Assembly (NCBI GenBank): GCA_001466705.2 | Contig: LATX02000227.1 | Span: forward strand, 1 to 64,000 | Direction of reading: 5' to 3' | DNA: 64,000 nucleotides | From: Moniliophthora roreri | Lineage: Eukaryota; Basidiomycota; Agaricomycetes; Agaricales; Marasmiaceae | Shown here: in pieces, positions 1 to 10,709 of the stretch | Layout of the letters: each line of letters opens with the position of its first letter | How positions within the stretch are numbered: the stretch's first letter is position 1 | Notes under the pieces: model-generated | The model's input: only the letters and a program-made list of their open reading frames with translations | The model's database searches: none | Told to the model about the DNA's origin: nothing | Made by a program: the position numbers and the translations under genes

Positions 1-2768
1 TTCTTCCTCTCGTTCACGCATCGATTGGACCAATAGCAGACTTGGTCATCAGTAACCAGGATGTCTCTCCCGATGGCTTTACTCGCGGTGCTATTGTCGC
101 AGGCGGCGACACCATTGGTCCCCTCATTGTCGGTAACAAGGTCAGTTGAATTAACTCTGTGGCAAAGGGCCTGCAAGACTCAGAGATCTTACGCAGAACA
201 ACAATCTCCAAATCAACGTCGTCAACAATTTGGATGATGATACGATGCTGCAGTCGACTAGCATCATGAGTCTCGTAGTTTCTTGTTATTCCATCGGTAA
301 CTTGATATGGTCTGCAGCACTGGCACGGCTTTTTCCAACAGAGCACAAACTGGGCCGACGGTATGGCTTTCGTAAATCAATGCCCGATCGCAAAAGGAAA
401 TAGTTTCTTATATGATTTTACCGCCACCGATCAAGCGGGGACGTTTTGGTATCATTATCACCTTTGTGCGTCTTCTGATTCGGCCAATCCGCAACCCCGA
501 CTAACGACCACCTCAGCAACACAATATTGCGACGGACTTCGGGGGCCTATTGTCATTTATGACCCCGATGATCCGCATGCTTCCCTATACGATGTCGATG
601 ATGGTACGTGGCAATCCTACTTCTTTTCGGTCTATACTGACTGTTTTTTTAGAATCGACCGTTATTACTCTCGCAGATCAGTACCATATGAAGGCTAAAG
701 AGATAACTTTTGGGTACGTAATGTGCTACTCATTTCATGCTCTAAGGCTTATAGACTGCAGGACACCGGGTTCTACTCTTATCAACGGACTCGGACGCTG
801 GTCTCAAGGAAATGAAACCGATTTATCCGTTATAACCGTTACTTCAGGTCAACGGTATCGAATGCGTCTAATCAACACCGCCTGTGATGCCGCCTNTTCT
901 GATTCGGCCAATCTGCAATCCCAACTGACATCCATCTTAGCAACGCAATATTGTGACGGACTTCGGGGGCCTATTGTCATCTATGACCCCGATGATCCGC
1001 ATGCTTCCCTATACGATGTCGATGATGGTACGTGGCAATCCTACTTCTTTTCGGTCTATACTGACTGTTTTTTTAGAATCGACCGTTATTACTCTCGCAG
1101 ATCAGTACCATATGAAGGCTAAAGAGATAACTTTTGGGTACGTAATGTGCTACTCATTTCATGCTCTAAGGCTTATAGACTGCAGGACACCGGGTTCTAC
1201 TCTTATCAACGGACTCGGACGCTGGTCTCAAGGAAATGAAACCGATTTATCCGTTATAACCGTTACTTCAGGTCAACGGTATCGAATGCGTCTAATCAAC
1301 ACCGCCTGTGATGCCGCCTACACCTTCTCCATTGACAACCATACCATGTTAGTTCATTTTCTTTGGTAGTCTGGACTTCTGACTCATCTGTGTATATACA
1401 GGACTGTGATTGAAGCAGACGCCGTCAACATCGAGCCTATCGAAGTGGATTCGTTGACGATTTATGCAGGTATGCATGTGTAGCGTTACTGCAGCTCTGA
1501 AATGTACTGATATAAACGTCAAGGCCAACGTTATTCATTTGTCGTAAGTTTACTGAATTCGCCTGAGTTGAAGCGTTGAACATAACACCTCCATCACGTA
1601 CAGCTGAATGCTGATCAGGCAGTCGGAAACTACTGTATGTGTTTTACGTTATTTTTGATTCTCCAGCTCGCACTGATGTTCTACTACTGATAGGGATACG
1701 AGCCAACCCGAATATCGGAACGACGGGCTATACGAACGGAATCAACTCGGCAATCCTTAGATATGACACGGCAGAGGAAGAGGAACCAGATGTATTGGAC
1801 ATCACCTCAACTAACCCATTGAGTGAGGCAGATTTAGTCGTGAGTAGTATNAGCTTGGTGCTCATAGCTTTGATAGCCTTTGGAAAACCCAGGAGCACCC
1901 GGTGATCCCGTTGTGGGCGGCGTTGATTATGCACTCCATCTCAACTTTGCCTTCGTACGCTATCTAACCTCTGTTTGTTACCATACTTGGTTAACTTTAT
2001 CATATGCAGACGAGCGCCGCAACATTCACTGTTAACGACGCTACCTTTGTCCCTCCAACCGTTCCTGTTCTATTACAGATTCTCAGTGGTGCCCAAACTG
2101 CGGACACTCTCCTGCCTTCCGGATCTGTAGTCGCGCTTCCCAGTAACTCGACGATCGAACTCTCAATGACAGGAGGGCTTTTAGGACTCGAGGTAATAAT
2201 TTAGCCTGCTTTCTTGTGCACAAGGTCTGAAAATATTCCATTAGCACCCAATACATTTACACGGTGTTTGTTCAATCATCTTTCCTAATGCTGGAATACT
2301 CATCGATCTATAGCACACTTTTGACGTTGTACGTGTCGCTGGCAGTAGCGAATACAATTATGAAAACCCAGTTCGTCAGGTTCGCTTCTCTGGGATTAAT
2401 TCTCTCTGATTCGTTGACAGATCCGTCGAGATGTTGTGAACGCCGGGAGCACAAGCGACAATGTGACCATCCGATTCACCACGGATAATCCTGGCCCGTG
2501 GATTCTTCACTGTCACGTTGATTGGCATCTGGAAGCGTATGTTTAGACACCTCGTCGTAGAACCAAATAACTGATCTATCATTTGGCGTAGTGGATTCGC
2601 TATTGTGTTCGCAGAGGCAACTGATGAGTGGGTTGATACCATCGATCCATCAGGTAAGATACGCACCCTCCGTTCCTTCCTAAACTACAACTCACCGTGA
2701 CGTCCACACTAGACGCCTGGGAAAACCTTTGCCCAACGTACGACGCTTTGTCCGATAGCGATCTCTAA
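1..2768 (+). CDS. lcc: laccase (multicopper oxidase), 5'-truncated by window edge, possibly damaged
   Basis: Secreted fungal laccase: oxidises phenols and reduces O2 to water with four copper ions. The copper motifs occur in order across exons: HWHG (318-329), HYH in WYHYHL (453-461), HPIHLHG (2245-2263) and [10 protein letters not shown] (2508-2537). The residue ten after the T1 cysteine is Phe, the axial position often linked to high redox potential. [29 protein letters not shown] and a C-terminal CPTYDAL also fit the family. The reading enters from the left edge near the mature N-terminus, so the start is missing. About 10 introns of roughly 40-60 bp are visible. Oddities: N at 896 joins a duplicated 424-bp stretch, N at 1851 lies in an intron (1840-1876), intron 266-317 starts AT rather than GT, and intron 1 (141 to about 183) does not keep frame. 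It may be a live gene in a poor assembly or a young pseudogene; family identity is certain. Confidence 0.9.
473..1318 (+). repeat. 424-bp direct duplication inside the laccase gene, joined by one N
   Basis: Bases 473-895 recur at 897-1318 with an offset of exactly 424, separated by a single N at 896. From about 527 onward the copies differ at roughly two positions. The first about 55 bp, which is the 3' part of intron 466-516 and the first exon bases, carries around ten differences, nearly all transitions. Copy 1 ends inside an exon and copy 2 begins inside an intron, so this is not an exon duplication. Two overlapping contig ends left unmerged, or two alleles, explain it best. Confidence 0.95.
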
Positions 2769-3195
2769 ATTCGTCTTGGTAGCCACTTCCATTAACACAG
2801 GCGGACATTCATCAGTCAAAATCTTTTTATTTATATATCGGTATTTGGACTTGGACTGGAATTTTTGTTTGGAGTTATTGTTGTAGTAATCCATAAGCCA
2901 TTTCCTATGACCGAGCTAATGTTTTCACGTGAAGTACAACTGCGATGTCTGCATAGAAGTCCATGGCAAAGAAACTAGTCAAATGCAGCACTAATAATAC
3001 CGTAACAATAACCACCCGATATGGCGTAACAATAGTAGGTTCCCTAGCCCCCTGACGCGTGCACATATCTTCCATGCGAGTCCAACTTGTAAAGAAGAAG
3101 GCCAAATTGAATCCTAGGCGAGCTAAAATGAATCGTAGGGGAGATCCCAGCGGGTGGTGCAAAATAGGTGATCGCCTCGTGAAAGGGCACTGGGA
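2769..3195. other. intergenic, 3' of laccase
   Basis: No gene is supported here. It should contain the laccase 3' UTR and terminator. Small open frames on the minus strand (2709-2894, 2905-3162) show no family feature and no paralogue. Confidence 0.5.
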
Positions 3196-4130
3196 TTAAT
3201 GAATATTGAATTCACGTCGAGGGAGCGATGGGCGATGCTGAGAAATGGGGTCTGATATGTTTTTTAGTATCTGTTTATGATGGCATTCGTCTTCACTCAC
3301 CAACAGGCGCTCGCTTGCATCGTGAATTGTAACCTTGATCTCCCGTAGCGAGAGGCATCGGGCAAAGTGATGGGCAGTATCAGAACGGAAAGAATTGGAT
3401 CCAATCACCCATAGCACAACCAGTGACTTTGCATGCTTCTGAACCACCGCTCCCAGGATTTGTAGTGCCGGAGCTAAGCGGATGAGCTTGAGCTCCTCCA
3501 GGCCAGAATAAGATTGAAGGTAAGTCAAGATTTCTGTCGAATCAGTGATGTGGACCTCGAATTTCCAGCCTTCTCAAACGGATGGGAACCCCGAGAAACT
3601 GTAGCTTCTGCATTGCCGCTCTAGGACGTGCACTTCTTGGAAGAGTAGATTCGATCTTCTCTTGAAGATGTTGGAGAAGGTGAGAGCCGCCCTGCACTGT
3701 CGGTCGTTTACTGTCGTTTGAGAATGATCTGCAGCCGCGTACCTCCGGTCGACCTTCTAAATAGGAGTATCGTACAATGATGAGCGGCATTTTAGGCGTT
3801 CGAAGCATCGGAACAAGGGGATCTGCAAAGAAAGTGTTAGCAAAGTTCCCCAATATGAAGCAAGGCGAAGTTCACCCGTCGGTTCGTGTCTGTGATAAGC
3901 TTGAGCAGAGGCTACTTCTGTAAGTATAAAATGCTCACCCGAACTTGATCTTCTGGACTGATTTGATTAGTTACATTTGCTAGGGACATGTCGGTCTTGC
4001 AGGCGGCCGTAACAATTCTGGAGGGTACTAGCTTAGACGGTTCAGGCCATTTGATCTGCTTCACATCAAGGATCTCCATAATTAACATGTTCTCGGTTGA
4101 TCCGTGTAGTGTGCGACGAAGGTGTCTTTG
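3196..4130 (-). pseudogene. degenerate gene with LRR-like C-terminal part (F-box/LRR type), block A
   Basis: Read on the minus strand, three open pieces follow each other. About 4130-3900 encodes a stretch with ILDVKQIKWPEPSKLV. 3853-3542 encodes DPLVPMLRTPKMPLIIVRYS and ends in LRRLEIRG. 3528-3196 encodes TYLQSYSGLEELKLIRLAPA, leucine-spaced like the LRR end of basidiomycete F-box proteins. The last two pieces are in different frames across about 3550, so a frameshift is present. Related but shorter fragments lie at 36630-37160 and 51160-51680, so this is a member of the duplicated block family. No F-box motif is visible in it; the F-box/LRR label rests on the leucine pattern and neighbours only. 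Confidence 0.45.
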
Positions 4131-4863
4131 CCACCTGAATAAGGGCCCACAACCCTATGCCCTGACCAAACGCCCAGCGCAAGTCCTTCCCCCCCCCCCG
4201 GTCTAGTATCTGATATCTGTGGATCAACTCGTCAATCAATAAGGTTGTCTGGATAGCCCTATAGACGACCGACCTCAACTAGATCACGGATGCATGTCTT
4301 CTGAGTGTCACTGGTGTAGACGTCGCATGGACATGGGGTCATATACAATTTACGTGTCAGTCGAATGTCAGTACTGATATAATTATTCTACGCACCAAAA
4401 TATATCGGAAAAGCCCATTTTTACGTCCCCATTTCTGATCGGCTTGAAACGATGGTACAAGTTAAACCTGGAATACAAGTTGTAAGCCGAAGTTGAGAGA
4501 GAAGACAAGGGAACGCACATTGGGATATACAGATTTGAGTGGGTAGGGCATAGGGTGTGGGAGATGGTGGTCGGAGAGAAAGGAGTGTTCGGTGTTGTGG
4601 GAAACGATGAGAAAGAAGTGTAAACAAAAACAAAGTTGCGCACGGGCCCATCTTTCCATGAGGACGCATTTGGGAGAGACGATGTCTCCCTCGGCATCAC
4701 GTGAGGCCCCTTTATTGGCGATCAGGCGCATGTCGAACGCGTGTCCTTTCTTTCTTGAAAACATCACCAGCAGAGCACTGAGGTGCTCCTTTGCCATTTG
4801 TAAGGCTCGTTATTTTTCTTGCAGAACAGTCTTGATAACTTTATTCAGATACAGACACCCATT
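4131..4863 (+). promoter_or_regulatory. upstream module of the F-box gene (copy 1 of 4)
   Basis: About 700 bp directly 5' of the F-box gene. The same module recurs inverted before the two paralogues (39900-40715 and 55060-55790) and once more alone at 40716-41511. It holds a palindromic CACGTG (4698-4703) about 160 bp before the start codon, an E-box type bHLH site. The run of C at 4190-4199 marks its far end. As it is the 5' flank of all three copies it probably includes the promoter; that is inference. Minus-strand frames here (4383-4797) are shadows repeated with the module. Confidence 0.55.
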
Positions 4864-6512
4864 ATGAGAACCTCAGAAGCCAGTCGTGTCGTAGAACTCC
4901 CAGATCTTCTTCGACCAATCTTTACGTACTGCAGCAGAGGCTCAAATGCCAGAAACGCTTCAGTGTGTAAAGTGTGGTCAGATATTAGCTTGGATTTTGT
5001 CTGGGAAGAGATATCTAACCTTGATGTCATTTTCGAACGCTTGGGGACGGTGCAAGTCTCCAAATACTACGAGCGGGTAAAGTCACCAAGTTTTACACAT
5101 CTTTCGATTCTTTTTGACTTGAACCTTCTCAGAGCTTTTCATCCCCACCGAAATATCAGGACTGGAATCGCTTCTATCAACAGTATGCACGTCGTGTGCG
5201 AAGGCTGAATCTGCAAGGGCTGGACGAGACCAAACAGTCCCGGATGATTTCCCTCTTCAACACCCTTGCCAGGCTGTCAGTAAACTCGGCGCCTATATTT
5301 CCTAATCTCAAAACCCTTATCTGGAAGGATATCAACAACCTCGGTTATACACACTACAGTGTGCTCTTCATGCATTGTGGTGTGCAGAGATTCGAGATAC
5401 ACGTTATGAACACTGTCAATGCCGAAATTCTGGGCGAATATTTTCAGGCTGTGGGCGAGCGGATGCCCAGTTTGACGTCTTTATGTGTTGAAGCTCCCCA
5501 AGCTCACCATGACGCTTTGCAGTCTACACTGCTCTCATTGATCAAAGCACTCCCGCGTCTAGAATTTCTTAGGATCCCGTCCTTCACAGATAGCTCGCTT
5601 ATCGTCGCTGAACTGGCCCGTTCTGCACAATTAAAGGGGCTAATCTTCACACGATTATCGAAAGAAATCGGTACCCAGGAGATCCGTCCGCTTTCCCTAG
5701 AGATAGGCTTTCATAGTCTCCTGGCACTCATCCTTCATATGCCGTATGCCACCTTCACTCATTTCATTCGTTCAAATTATCCTTTCTTTGCGTCCATTCG
5801 ATACCTCCAGATATTCTCCACATCACCTATCAGCGAAACCCCCGCGACAGTGAAGGATTTACTCGAATCTTGTACAAACCTCCCTGAATTGTACCACCTT
5901 TGGATCGAATTTGATTCACGTTTCTCCCCATCCGCTCCCGAAACAAGATCAGCCGTAGATCTAATTCACTTCCAACATATCAGTCCCATCCTGCAAAACA
6001 CCCGCATCACAGAATTTCGATTGACTCACTTATTTCCCCTCATCCTCACCCAGACCGATATCGAGAATATTGCGTTTTCATGGAAGAACCTCGTCTCCAT
6101 CGATTTGAACCACGATCCGAAGACTGATCTACCTTCGGATTGCACAGAATCAGTAACGCTCAACGCCATCGTGCCATTCTCAAGGCATTGCCCCTTACTT
6201 CAAGTGCTGCGCCTTCGTATGCTTCCGCATGTGGAGGTTGTCGACATGGATCCTACCATCGGCGTTATGCGGCACATGGATACGTTATCACCCGGTTACA
6301 TCCAGTCGGATATCGATGACGTTGAGGTATCGTTATTCTTGAGCCGCGTCTTGCCGTGGGGATGTCGTATCGAATTTCCTTCCGAGGAGTGGGAGGCAAT
6401 GTGGAGAGATGTCAAGAAGGGGTTGGTACTCATTGAGGCGATGCGAGAGAGTCTGAAGCGTGAGTTGAAGAAAGAATTACAACTTGCAGAGGAGTCGAAG
6501 AAGGTTGTGTAG
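4864..6512 (+). CDS. F-box-like protein, copy A (530 aa)
   Basis: Likely substrate-recognition subunit of an SCF ubiquitin ligase, from a large basidiomycete F-box-like family. Exon 1 (4864-5076) encodes the F-box-like start with VVELPDLLRPIF and SVCKVWSDISLDFVWEEI. After a 56-bp intron (5077-5132), exon 2 (5133-6512) gives a long leucine-rich-like region with spaced phrases such as FPNLKTLIW and ALPRLEFLRIPSF. The lysine/glutamate-rich tail ends KKVV. Start 4864 is chosen because the in-frame ATG at 4819 lies in a less conserved leader. Frame and splice phase are clean. Paralogues: 38190-39841 (intact) and 53356-55006 (broken). The target protein cannot be read from sequence. Confidence 0.85.
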
Positions 6513-7140
6513 CGCAGTATCAGAGCAGTGTAACGTTGATCCATATTAAATTTCTGTTCGTGGTCAAATGCATTTTCGTGTAACACGTGGTCGAGCTAAA
6601 GGTCGCGACTACTTAGAACCAATTGGAATACGCAGTGCAATGTACTCACCTCCCAGAGTCCCGCGGCGACGTCAGTCATTTTCTTCGTTTATGTCCACCC
6701 GTCCGAGCCTTGGTGCATTGCTTTGAGCGAAGCAATCACGTCATGTCATTCAAACGAGACTAACGAACCGGTGACATGCGATGAATTTCATGCTTTACGA
6801 GCCACAAGATACTCAATTTCTGGCGGTGCTCTCAACTTTTCGTATCACAATGTAAGGATACACTGAAGGTATCAAGAGAATAACGAGATGACAAGGTAAA
6901 AGGGCGCCAACGGGACAAAAATTGACCAGAAAACATAAACAATGATCAATTCACAGACTCCGTCACGTATATAGCTCATAGTTGGAGGTTAGGGGTTATG
7001 GCCCACAGCGCACCAACAACCTTCTCCCTCGATCCCATACAAAGACCGTCACACCTTTCATTCCCGCCACCTCGTAAGTCATATCCATGATCGTGCGCAC
7101 AATGAATCTGGTATCCCCATGCTCGTTTGTTGGACAGTCC
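6513..7140. repeat. 3' flank of F-box copy A, shared with blocks B and C
   Basis: The F-box 3' end and following roughly 450 bp recur inverted at 37690-38180 and 52870-53340. From about 6970 the sequence matches MYND-associated fragments at 37260-37390 and 52380-52500. No intact gene here; it is duplicated debris between two convergent genes. Confidence 0.7.
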
Positions 7141-7154
7141 ATTGGTAGTGGGTA

Positions 7155-7882
7155 TTACGATTGCAAGGGCGCCTCTTGTTCAATAGGGAATCCCGCTTCA
7201 AGAACGGATGTATGAAAACATCGTGCGGGTATGTAGAACTCTGCATAAGGCAGGTTGGAGGATTCCTTATAGTCGTTTAAACGTTTGGAGAACTTGCATA
7301 CAGTCTTGTGATTTGGCCAGTCGGCTTTCTGGCATTCGGCATTGCAATATACCTGGGAAGGCATCAGTAAAGTAGATAACATAAACAGAAGATGACATAC
7401 GGGACAATTATATCTGAAGTCATGATAAAAGATGTATTTTCCAGACAGGAACTTGGTGAGTCAATTACCCGAGCACAAAACGTGGTATGCACTTACGGGC
7501 TGCACATATGCTTGGCATCCGACTTTCTACAGGCATTACAGGTACGTTCAGCTATGACCTGTGCTTCGCCTGTCTCTATCTCTTCGAGTGCTCTGCAGGT
7601 TCGCTCATCGTATGTTCGTTCTGACACACATATGAAAGCACGCACCTCCACCTCAATCTCAAGCACTGAACAAAAAAGCTGACTCTCGTCTGCTCGGCTA
7701 GTTCTCGAGAAATACCATTCCAGTGGCTCTTCAAATCTTCCAAATACTCCGAGTATACGGGCGAAGGTACGCAAGTGAGGCTCAGCTATCTCTTCTGCAG
7801 CTTCGAGAGGAAATGCCTTCCACAGAGCGGATATAGTGACGGAGTGCTCGGAAGTGCTCAAACTACATTGTTTCAACGACAC
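7155..7882 (-). CDS. MYND-type zinc finger protein (about 198 aa), with a 13-nt microexon
   Basis: MYND fingers are zinc-binding protein-interaction domains. Model on the minus strand: exon 7882-7497, microexon 7413-7401 (13 nt), exon 7352-7155; 597 nt in total, frame kept. Joined, they give CNAC, then CSPYNC, YCNAEC and NHKTVC, the expected ligand order. The microexon supplies one Cys. The N-terminal part is partly helical and unrecognised, and start 7882 is uncertain. The stop is TAA, whereas the related copy at 37250 reads on without a stop, so this protein may be shortened. A decayed copy lies at 51690-52390. Role unknown; it sits in the duplicated block next to the F-box gene. Confidence 0.6.
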
Positions 7883-8012
7883 GAAGAACCTCTAATATCT
7901 AAACTCACCAAAGTGAGGCTAATGACCCCATCACATAAACCGCCGCGTGAAGCATATTGTCAAAAGATATCTTCTCCTCCTCTTCTTGTTGGACCTTTGT
8001 CAGCCAGTGTTC

Positions 8013-8390
8013 CTAGGTATGCTTATTTATCTTAATTGGCATGGGTGCACATAGGTTGTCGCAGAGGTCGATTTCGAGGCCTTTTATTAGGGGCAAGACG
8101 TTACTAGCTGAGCTCGACATGAGTGAGAGCGTTTTAAAAGCTTTCTCAAGCTTGGGCTCCCGTTCTTGTGTTCTGATCCTTGCAGTGGTGAATAGGAGTG
8201 GGCTGGCAATGCGTGAAAAGTGTTTGTTAACAAGACGTATACAGCGAAGATTGTATTTTGTCGCGCGATAGTCTGAAATGTCGACCTGTACCAGTACTGG
8301 GTTAGATCTGTCGCAGGATGGAATAAAGCAGTTTACCTGTATGAAAATTTTCTCGAAAATCTCGTCGGGAGACGATTCAAGGGACGTCAT
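8013..8390 (-). CDS. short F-box-like protein or fragment
   Basis: Minus strand, start at 8390 (an in-frame ATG also occurs at 8444). Exon 1 (8390-8337) reads ESSPDEIFEKIF, intron 8286-8336, then exon 2 with KYNLRCIRLVNKHFSRIASP. This is the usual F-box layout of a Leu/Ile-rich helix followed by a conserved V/L-N-K-F-x-R-I-A-S-P stretch. The frame stops at 8013, while weak coding-like sequence continues to about 7910 (HWLTKVQQEEEE), so the original gene may have been longer. It faces the same way as the MYND gene just downstream. Confidence 0.5.
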   Translation of the reverse strand: MTSLESSPDEIFEKIFIQVNCFIPSCDRSNPVLVQVDISDYRATKYNLRCIRLVNKHFSRIASPLLFTTARIRTQEREPKLEKAFKTLSLMSSSASNVLPLIKGLEIDLCDNLCAPMPIKINKHT

Positions 8391-9129
8391 GGTGGGCAAA
8401 GACAAGGTGGTCTGATCCGGCGAACCTGATCCGTGTACAGCCAAGTGTCACGTGGGCACTTATTCTCTTGCACTAAACGTTCATCAGGATTCACCTCAAA
8501 AAGGGCGCCGTCGAGTTGTTTTTGCAGGGGGTTCTGGCCATATTCGTTGCTCCATCGTTCCATTCCGATCTCAGATTAATGAGTCTGGTTTGTCGAGTGC
8601 AGTCACAAATAAAGAAGGATCCTCGTGGTTTGGGCGTTGTTAGTTAAACATCTTTGATTTCTGGAAAATAGGAGATCTGACAAAACTGTTCCCTTGATTA
8701 GAGAGTTTTACTACATCAGTCCATCTCATGTCGACTGGGATAGTTCTGCTATCCGGGGTACGCTTAATATTTCTGATATCTACTCTTCTCGAATCTGCAC
8801 GGGGTTATCTCTCCTCCATAGACTAGATTCCTGAAGAAGAAAGCTAACGTTACGCTCAAAACATCGGGTCCAATTAGCCACTACCAAAAAATGGTGTTTT
8901 TCCAAATTAAACTACAACTTTCGACTCACCTGCTATCAAACCCTTATTGCTATGCTGCCGACAGGCCGTCTTCCCTTCGCTGCCATAAATGGAATACAAC
9001 TTTCTCCCTCGTGCGGAAATTGTGGGGCAGCAATTATTATTCACATGACGCGTCGAATGGCGTTGTCGCCGAAATAGACTACAATCATCAGGCGAGTAAA
9101 TATTTTTACAGATGTACGACTATTCAGGA
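8391..9129. other. intergenic, no supported gene
   Basis: Upstream of the F-box fragment and downstream of the membrane protein gene. Open frames (8452-8643, 8891-9232) have no family signature; the second one overlaps antisense to the last exon of the 9130-10709 gene. Nothing else seen. Confidence 0.5.
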
Positions 9130-10709
9130 TCACTTCAATGAATTTCGACTCCATGTTTCTGAGATACTGGAAGCATCGTTATCCCGACCTTTATGTGATC
9201 CCCTAATCGAAACCGAGACCTGCTGCAAATGATGAGGCCCGGATTGTTCAATATCCTGACGTGTTGCAAACTGTAGAGTTGAGACCGCCCGGTCCACGCT
9301 CTCAATGGACTTTCCCGCTCGAGCGCGTGCAACGACCAGTGTTGGAGCGATACCCTGGGCGCGTATCATTTTAATTGTAAGTCAAAATCAGGAGAAATAT
9401 ACTTACAGCAATTTGGTAAACCACCCCAGAGAAATCTATAGGAGTCGATTGTTTGAAGTCCGGGTCGCCTGCACGGGTGATAATCAAGTTGATCGTGATA
9501 GCCAGAGGGCAAAGAAACCCAGATTCCAAACTTTAAACGCAGATTTTATCAGTACCTTCATGACAACACACAGCAAGTTAGTTGACTTACATGATTGCTA
9601 TAATCCTTCGATACATGGGTGATGTATTCTGACCATACAGTCGTCGTATTTGATGGCTGATGAACCAAATTCTGCCCGCTATGGTTCACACATGAGTCAC
9701 GCAACGAAACCTCGGCTCAACACGTACCAGTCAGGAGCGTGACCGAAAAGCTCACCACTGCGTTAATCACCAAGACTGAGAGCGTCATCTTATTTCCTTT
9801 CACGTATAGACTCCAATTCAAATCATCGGATGCGTCCCTACTCCCGAGTGCCATAAAGATACCTCCAGTCAGTCCTATGCCTGTTGATTCCGTAGTTAGC
9901 GAGCAGAAGAGGCATGAGATGGACAACACCCACATGTGCTACAAAATGATGCAAATAGCAGTGGCAAAGCGATGATTTTGCGCGAGTCCCAGATCGTATA
10001 ACACCGATGGATCTGTGGGAAGGTATATGTCAGGTACGGCTAGACAGGGCATGTAGACTTGTATTACCATCGTCAAATCGGCAATAAAACTAAATAACAG
10101 ATAACATTTCAGCGATAGCCCCCATACTTATGCAGAGTTTGAAGCTGACTTGATCATAGCCCGTAGCGAACTGATTATTGCCCTGGGATGTTTAACTTAC
10201 TAAGTAGTAGGGAATACCATAGAATGCCAAGAACTCACCTTCTTGCCACCTGGGCGTCATCATGACCTAGATACTCGAGCAAAGTTTCATAATCCCTTGA
10301 CCTAGCCATGTCGTAGGAAAACACTGCTTGATCGTAGTAGTGCCAGATGAGAACCGCAGTCAATACTGTCACGAGGCCGAATAACAGAAAAATGGACCAA
10401 ATATAGAGTTTATTCGTTCTATTATTCTTGGAATCTTTCTTCGGGCGTCGAAAGGCGGAGACGCATATGCTGAAGATGACGACGTAAACACCTGGCAGGT
10501 CTTTGAGCGCGCAGCAAATCATTGGACGTAAATACTTCGTACCATAGACGAGGGAAGACGCCTATGTATATAGGGCATGTAAATTGGGTGTATGGGAGTG
10601 GTGTAGGGGCTACAGGACTTACGATTATAGTGTTGAGCGGCAATGTCACTGCAAATTGGCGGTCTAGCAAAGGTGCAGCCATCTCATCCAGTCGTGATTG
10701 GGAGGACAT
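9130..10709 (-). CDS. nine-exon multi-pass membrane protein (346 aa), paralogue 1
   Basis: Integral membrane protein of an unnamed basidiomycete family with about seven hydrophobic segments. Minus-strand exons: 10709-10623, 10561-10543 (19 nt), 10491-10239, 10089-10068 (22 nt), 10012-9943, 9880-9728, 9678-9591, 9530-9407, 9354-9130; total 1041 nt, all phases consistent. Segments include YVVIFSICVSAF, IWSIFLLFGLVTVLTAVLIW, IHRCYTIWDSRK at a loop, LVINAVVSFSVTLLTG, then GRIWFI, IIVESGFLCPLAITI and GIAPTLVVARARAGK. The last exon is a soluble Ser-rich tail. Exon lengths match the paralogues at 42058 and 57263 almost exactly. Function unknown; a receptor-like role is only a guess from topology. 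Confidence 0.8.

Noticed and set aside
266..317. U12-type AT-AC intron
   Set aside because: The 3' end is CAG and the 5' end is ATGAGT, not ATATCC; it fits a changed GT donor better.
550..1369. Laccase duplication as a real internal domain repeat
   Set aside because: Breakpoints lie mid-exon and mid-intron at an N, which fits an assembly join, not a protein repeat.
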